In this document: one piece after another, positions 59,042 through 64,000 of the stretch
Layout: the number at the start of each line of letters is the position of its first letter
Numbering within the stretch: position 1 is the first letter of the stretch
NCBI GenBank assembly: GCA_012656075.1
Contig: JAAKBF010000227.1
Coordinates: 124,001-188,000, forward strand
Reading direction: 5' to 3'
Length of the DNA stretch: 64,000 nt
From: Phytophthora hibernalis
Taxonomy: Eukaryota > Oomycota > Peronosporomycetes > Peronosporales > Peronosporaceae
Notes under the pieces: generated by a model
The model's input: the letters and a program-made list of their open reading frames with translations, nothing else
Databases searched by the model: none
Told to the model about the DNA's origin: nothing
Position numbers and translations under genes: made by a program

Positions 59042-60095
59042 ATGGTGCTCATCGTCGGCTTCGGGTCGCTGTTGTCAGGTAAATCGGAGGCGATGGACGC
59101 TGAAGGCGCTGTATATGAAGATGTTAACGTCTGTTTACTTGTTCTCAGAGGCGTCGGCGCGCTCGACGTTCGGAGATGACGTGCGCAGCTTCCGCCTGGC
59201 CAAAGTGAAGGACTTCCGCCGCGTATTCGCGCACCCGGCGTCGATTTTCTTCCAACGAGGCATCGCCAGCCTGCAGACGAAGGTGCAATGAGAAATTGCA
59301 AGTTGCTAGAGGAAAATGCAATGACATTCATTGGTTTTGGGCAGGAAATAGCGAGTTTGTCGACTGAGCCGGCGCCTGGTTGCTCGTTCCTCGTGAGCGT
59401 GTTTGAGATCCCAGAAGAGCTGCTGCCGGACTTTTACGAGCGAGAAGAGGAGTTCCAGATCATCTGTGCGAGGTTTCAAGAGTTGGATGGGAGTGAAGGA
59501 GCGGAGGTGCGTTGGGGTTAAACGGAGGACGAGTGGGCTGGAACTGAAGAGTGATGCAGGCCTTGATGTGCACGAGATGGAGCGACGAAGAATACATTGC
59601 TAAGCGGTAGGAGTTTGCTCTTGGAGTTTTAGGGAGTTGTGAGACTGATGATGGTGTGCAGTGGGCAGGACACTTTTGACGCCAAGTATAAGGCGTACGG
59701 CTTGGATACGATTTGGGGTGGGACGCGCGGAGCGGAATCCTTCCTTGTCGGGTACGAAATCTTGCTTTCAGATGCAGTTTATCATGGGAGCGCTTATTGG
59801 AAATGGTATTTGGTGTATTTTATTGGTTGTTTTATTGGTGTTGCTTCAGGTGTATCTCCGTCATTGTGTGCTGGCTGTCAAGAAGCTAGGCCAGGTACGT
59901 TTTGGAGGTCGAGATTGGTGACGTACTACTGCTGACGATAAATGTTTGAACAAATTGTAGGGTGTGTACGATGACTTCGTTACGACAACCTACCTTGGTG
60001 ATCGCACAACAACTATCAAGGAGTACATTGAGGCCAACCCGTCCATCATGCTCGAGCGCCCTCCTCCTCATCTTGTTGATCGATACAGCGGCTGA
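59042..60095 (+). CDS. Gamma-glutamylcyclotransferase-like protein
   Basis: Starts MVLIVGFGSLLSE, the P-loop-like start of GGCT folds (xYGSL). Then FRLAKVKDFRRVFAHPASIF, FLVSVFEIPEELLPDFYERE (with an acidic pair as in the active-site region), CTRWSDEEYIAKR, and VYLRHCVLAVKKLG followed by DDFVTTTYLGDRTTTIKEYI. Exons: 59042-59078, 59149-59282, 59345-59506, 59560-59606, 59662 to about 59751, about 59852-59893, about 59961-60095. A one-base drop lies near 59715 (G run). GGCT enzymes release 5-oxoproline from gamma-glutamyl peptides; the substrate here is unknown. First ATG in frame chosen as start. Confidence 0.8.
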
Positions 60096-60423
60096 TTGTT
60101 GATTGCAAAAGTGCCATTCGTACAGGTTCAAGCGTTCAAGAGTTGCCTAACTTCGATCGCAGCTTCTAAGTTTTGAGCGCTGTAGAAAAGGTGTGTTGCA
60201 TGTCTAGTTTTGGCGAAACAAAACATTGCTCCTGAATTTCTCAGTTCAAGGCAGGGTATCCAACACTCAATGCGGTGGAAGTCAAGTAACAGGCCATCAA
60301 CAAATGCTGAAACGTGAAACCTCTACCGACGGTTCCCATTTTTCCCATTTAGTTTTCGGTCGTTAGAAGTCTCACTCGTCGATTTCAAGTCCCGTGACAA
60401 GCCCAATTACATCGCCGACTTCG

Positions 60424-63400
60424 ATGAGAATTTCTGCTTCATCTCATCACCTGAAGAAGACCTCGTTATGGGAGCCTGATAACCAAACGGAAGCAGATGC
60501 CGAGCTTACAACTCCAGATATTTTGAACAAGGCGACAGCTACTATCCGAGCCAGTCTCGGCGTAAATGCCCCGATCACTATTTGGGCGGCTTTGGGGTTG
60601 CGTCTTCAGGAGCAGCTTTTGCAGCAGAACTCGGTGGGTATCACCAACTTTGGCACGTTCGGTTTCAATCAAAATAATGAGCCAATTTTCGTGCAAGACC
60701 CGGTGTTTCTCCATATGACACGACTTTGCCTGGCATCTCGAAACGTGGCAACGCGGTGCAGCTTGCTTTAGTAGAGAGTGAGCGTATTCGTGACATTGAT
60801 GTCAATGTGCTCGCGGCTGAATATCTGCAAAACTGCAGCAAGGATCTGGTGAAGTCGGTCATCTCAAGTGTTTTGGCATGGGTCGTCTCGTGGGCAAAAG
60901 ATGGTCTACAGATGCGATTAGAATTTCTCCCGGTTGGGGAGTGGTTTTGTGACGGCGACAGTGTTGATTTTCATTTCTTGGAATCATTTCGCGAAGAGGT
61001 GGCACTGAAAAGGGCACAAGAGGAGGAAGCAAGGGAAACGGAAGTAACTACTTCAAGAAGTACAAACAACAACACCCACAGCAATAACCAGGTCGAAGAT
61101 TTTAACGGAGCTGGGGATCCCTCAGACGTCGCATCGCTTTCGGTATTCACTTCTGCAACTGCCGAGAAGTTCGATTTCAAGGAAGGAGAGGAAAATGTCA
61201 AAGCTGATGCCTCCTCGCCACAGCTAAAGAAGGCGCAACTAGGAACGGTTCTCCAGTTGGACATTCTCGCTACAAATTACGAGCGCCAACATTCTCGTCG
61301 ATAGCAAAGCAGTTGCCCCCTCATGGGCAGAGACGCAATCACACAGACAAAATGACCAAACACGTTACTACATGTAGAGTCACCAATGCAAACACCGGGA
61401 GAAATTCAGGCTCTGGCCGCGCTTCAAGTCGTAATGGAAGGCAAGCGAACCCTTCATCATCCGAATTAAATCCGGCCCAGGTTGAAGATGCTGCGAATGC
61501 TAATCTCGCTTCCATGAAAAGCTATCGTCCTGGGACAGCAGCGAGCTTTCGCGCTGGCAAAAGCAAGCAACGTCCGCAGACCGCCTCTCATCCAACAATA
61601 CAACAATTGAATATTATCAATCGCTTGCGCAGCAGGATCATCAATCGCAGCGGTCCGACACTGCAAGGTCTAAATGCGCTTGTTGCCGTCTTCAAAAACT
61701 TCAAGACTAACATTATTTCGCCCACACAACTGAGTCTTTCGCTGAGAAAGTTGGGGGTCAAAAGCTCGTCAGCTGAAATAAAGGAAATTTCGGCAGGCTT
61801 CGCTCACGAAAAGTCGAGCTACATTGACGCCAGCAAACTTCTTGATGCTCTTCGGGGACAACCGCTGAGTGGAACAAGATCTGATTTGGTGGCGAGGGTT
61901 TTTCACCAAATGGACCCAACGTGCAGCGGAGTGGTGAACATTGACGAAATGATCAAGCATTACGATGTCCGGTTTCTCCCCCAAGTACGAGATGGTAAAC
62001 AGAGTAGACTGGAGGCCCTCACTGCATTTCTTCAAGAATGGGCGTCCATCAACACGGCAAATACCAATGCTGTCACGTTCGAGGCGTTCATGGAATACTA
62101 TCATGTAAGACCCATCGCGACTCGCTCAATTTAATGTTTGGCTAACTCAATCCTTTGTGTACAGAATGTAAGTGCTTGCATATATAACGATGCGGACTTT
62201 GCGCGTTTGATGCAACAAGCGTGGCATATACAAGAAAAAGATCAGGGGTACGAAAATCAATCGGCTCCCGGACAAAACAGCCAACACGTCTTGCATACGG
62301 CAACCCCTGAAATACCACTAACGCCAGCAGTTCTCTCGTCACCCTTGTCTGAACCTGAGAATTCTCCATACGAGCCAGAAATCCCTACTGGGGTTAAGCG
62401 TGTTATCAGAGAAGAAACCTTTTCAAGTGACGTGTGGTTGTATCTGCGTGCGCTGCTGCTTTTTCCGCTGTACCAAGATGGAGTGGCCAGCTGGCCAACT
62501 AGGGATAATATGTGTCGTCGGCTGGGCGCAAACCGCGTTTTGGGTGACGGCAACGAGACCATGAATGTCAAAGCTTTCGCTCACTCATTGATTTTGTTGG
62601 ACAAACGTTTGTCCCAAAAGGAAGCGTACGAGGTGGCACACTTCGTGGCTGCTCATTGTGCAGAATCCTTCAACGATAGTGATACTATCGTGCTCCTCTC
62701 TCTTTATCGAAAGCTGACGAGTAGCCAAAACGATACGGCAACCGCTTCTCCATCGATTGACTACAATTACGTTGAGTATAACGCGTCCCAGGCCATCGAG
62801 AGAATTCGTGCGCGTGTGGCTGGCACTCGAGGTGGAAATAATCAAACAGGAAAAGTACCACCTGTGGACCTGGATGCGTTGGCGAGATGGCTGCAGGTAG
62901 CGAGCTCGAATGGTGACTCGCTCTTGTTAAAGTACGAGTTGCGAGGCGGTCTTATGAAGGTTGGCATCGATATCAGCTACCAGGATCTTGATTATCTCTT
63001 CGCGTACTTCGACGTAGACCGTCAAGGCTTTATCAGCTGTGATACATTTCTTGATATGCTGCGTAACCCTACGAAAGAGCTACCAAAACTCGCAACCCGT
63101 CAAGAGAAGACAAGAATCACCCCAGTGCAGAAGTTGATGGTAGCCCCTCATCAAACAGCCAGTCACTATACAATAACACCGCCGTACGCAGTCGCTTGGC
63201 AGAAAAAGCAGGCGGCTACTCGAGAACCAGAGCCCAACTATCGTCGTCGAAACTTGATCCATCGAACTATCTGGAACCAGCTCAGAAAGCCAGTAGCGGC
63301 TGAAGCACTGGGTGGTAGTACCAGTTTGAACAAGCTTGAAATTGAGCGGCGATGTCGCTACCGAGCCGCGCAGTTGATCCAGACGGCATTCCGCGGGTTT

Positions 63401-63559
63401 CGCGCTCGGCAAATGGCTGCACAGCTCCGTCGCAAGGCAGCTGCCAAGAACCACCGCTTCGTAGCATTCGTTCAAGAGCAGGAGCGACTAATTGCCAAGA
63501 AAAAGCCAACCGAACGGTGCAGCCGAGTGTGTACGGCTTCTAGCTCACGAACATCCTAA
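60424..63559 (+). CDS. HU-CCDC81, calcyphosin-like EF-hand and IQ-motif protein
   Basis: N-terminal HU-like fold of the CCDC81 family: ITIWAALGLRLQEQLLQQ and VGITNFGTFGFNQ (60570-60670), then LLRs typical of its second HU unit (VLAAEYLQNCSKDLVKSVIS). The middle (61610-62220) matches calcyphosin-like EF-hand proteins: GLNALVAVFKNFKTNIIS, KLLDALRGQPLSGTRSDLV, VFHQMDPTCSGVVNIDEM, EYYH joined over intron 62105-62164 to NVSACIYNDADFARLM. More EF-hand-like units follow (FDVDRQGFISCDTF, about 63010), then an IQ motif, AAQLIQTAFRGFRARQMAAQ (about 63365). CCDC81 and calcyphosin-type proteins are tied to cilia. One-base drops lie near 60712 (CC) and 61294 (CC); the second, at the HU/calcyphosin junction, makes them look like two genes 9 bp apart. 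Confidence 0.7.
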
Positions 63560-64000
63560 ATGCAACATTAAAACTTCAACTTAATGTGCGCCACATAAGT
63601 GCACCATAACAACTTCAACCAAACCAAAATCAAACTGTTTTCCCATGACCACCAAGTAGGTTTTCTTCGAAAAAGGCCTCGAATCGATGCAGTTGAAACG
63701 ATGAGAATGTCTGCATGTAAGAAGATTGACATTCATGAAGTTTAGTTTTTGAGGCGTTGAATCCGCTGACAGGATGGTCGCATAGAAGTAGGAAAACCAG
63801 ACTCGGTAGGTTGATCTAATCTACTTCTCTATTTTTGTTGAAATCCTGCACTATGCTCGTCATCACGAGCCATCGTGGTAACTTTTGACCTCGAGTGCGA
63901 CAATGGTTGAGGAACGAGCTAAAGGTGGGATAAGATGCACACGCAAACTAAATTTCACTGACGCCGCCTTCGCTCGAATTGACTAGCTTTACCACAGTCG
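63560..64000. other. Downstream non-coding sequence
   Basis: No open frame with a recognisable domain. It includes the 3' UTR of the preceding gene. Confidence 0.5.

Noticed and set aside
5327..63559. Programmed ribosomal frameshifting as cause of the many one-base steps
   Set aside because: The sites share no slippery heptamer, occur in unrelated housekeeping genes, and always sit at short homopolymers. Undercalled bases explain them better.
1..64000. tRNA or rRNA genes
   Set aside because: I saw no convincing cloverleaf or rRNA sequence by eye; a covariance-model scan would be needed to exclude small ones.

Overview
The window looks like nuclear DNA of a flagellated oomycete, most likely a Phytophthora- or Pythium-type water mould. 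The reasons are short GT-AG introns (about 60-90 nt), very compact genes on both strands, an AA17-like secreted copper oxygenase, a multi-zinc-finger protein of the type oomycete annotations call 'WRKY19-like', and flagellar genes (rotatin, and an HU-CCDC81/calcyphosin protein), which argue for a zoospore-forming species. I cannot name the species from sequence alone.

Layout. 1-5.3 kb is transposon wreckage: a decayed Ty1/copia element abutting a truncated pogo/Tigger-type DDE transposase on the other strand, then a 341-bp MITE-like element. 5.3-12.3 kb is a rotatin homologue. 12.4-14.7 kb (minus) is a KNL2/MIS18BP1-like centromere protein with SANTA and SANT domains, divergent from a membrane-anchored aspartic protease (14.9-17.1 kb). 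18.0-20.6 kb encodes a four-PDZ protein. 21.0-24.7 kb (minus) encodes a FYVE/coiled-coil protein ending in two WH2-like motifs. 25.5-26.3 kb is the AA17-like enzyme. 27.4-29.1 kb holds a small acidic protein and the zinc-finger protein. 29.1-32.4 kb (minus) is a tandem pair of prolyl iminopeptidases with a relic between them. 32.4-37.6 kb is a mosaic of broken gene fragments (IF-2, Snu114/EFTUD2 in two opposite pieces, 1,3-beta-glucan synthase). 37.9-39.6 kb (minus) is a TFIIS-N/SPT2 chromatin protein. 39.8-41.6 kb is organellar TsaD/Qri7. 41.9-43.9 kb (minus) is an EF-hand protein joined to an acidic ORF. 44.5-46.9 kb is a phospholipid:sterol acyltransferase. A minus-strand series from 58.9 down to 47.0 kb is site-1 protease, SpoU methyltransferase, C69 dipeptidase, PPPDE-PUL protein and S-formylglutathione hydrolase, with an ankyrin-FYVE gene on the plus strand between. 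59.0-63.6 kb holds a GGCT-like gene and an HU-CCDC81/calcyphosin/IQ protein.

A dominant oddity is that most otherwise healthy genes are broken by one or more single-base frame changes at homopolymers. Nearly all are one base too short. I count about 30 across at least 14 genes, and I read them as sequencing or assembly undercalls rather than biology. Gene spans below therefore run across these breaks, and exon limits are by-eye splice choices.

The genes do not form a single pathway. Two themes recur: flagellum/basal body (rotatin, HU-CCDC81-calcyphosin) and secretion or endomembrane work (site-1 protease, aspartic protease, two FYVE proteins, sterol acyltransferase, C69 peptidase, AA17-like enzyme).
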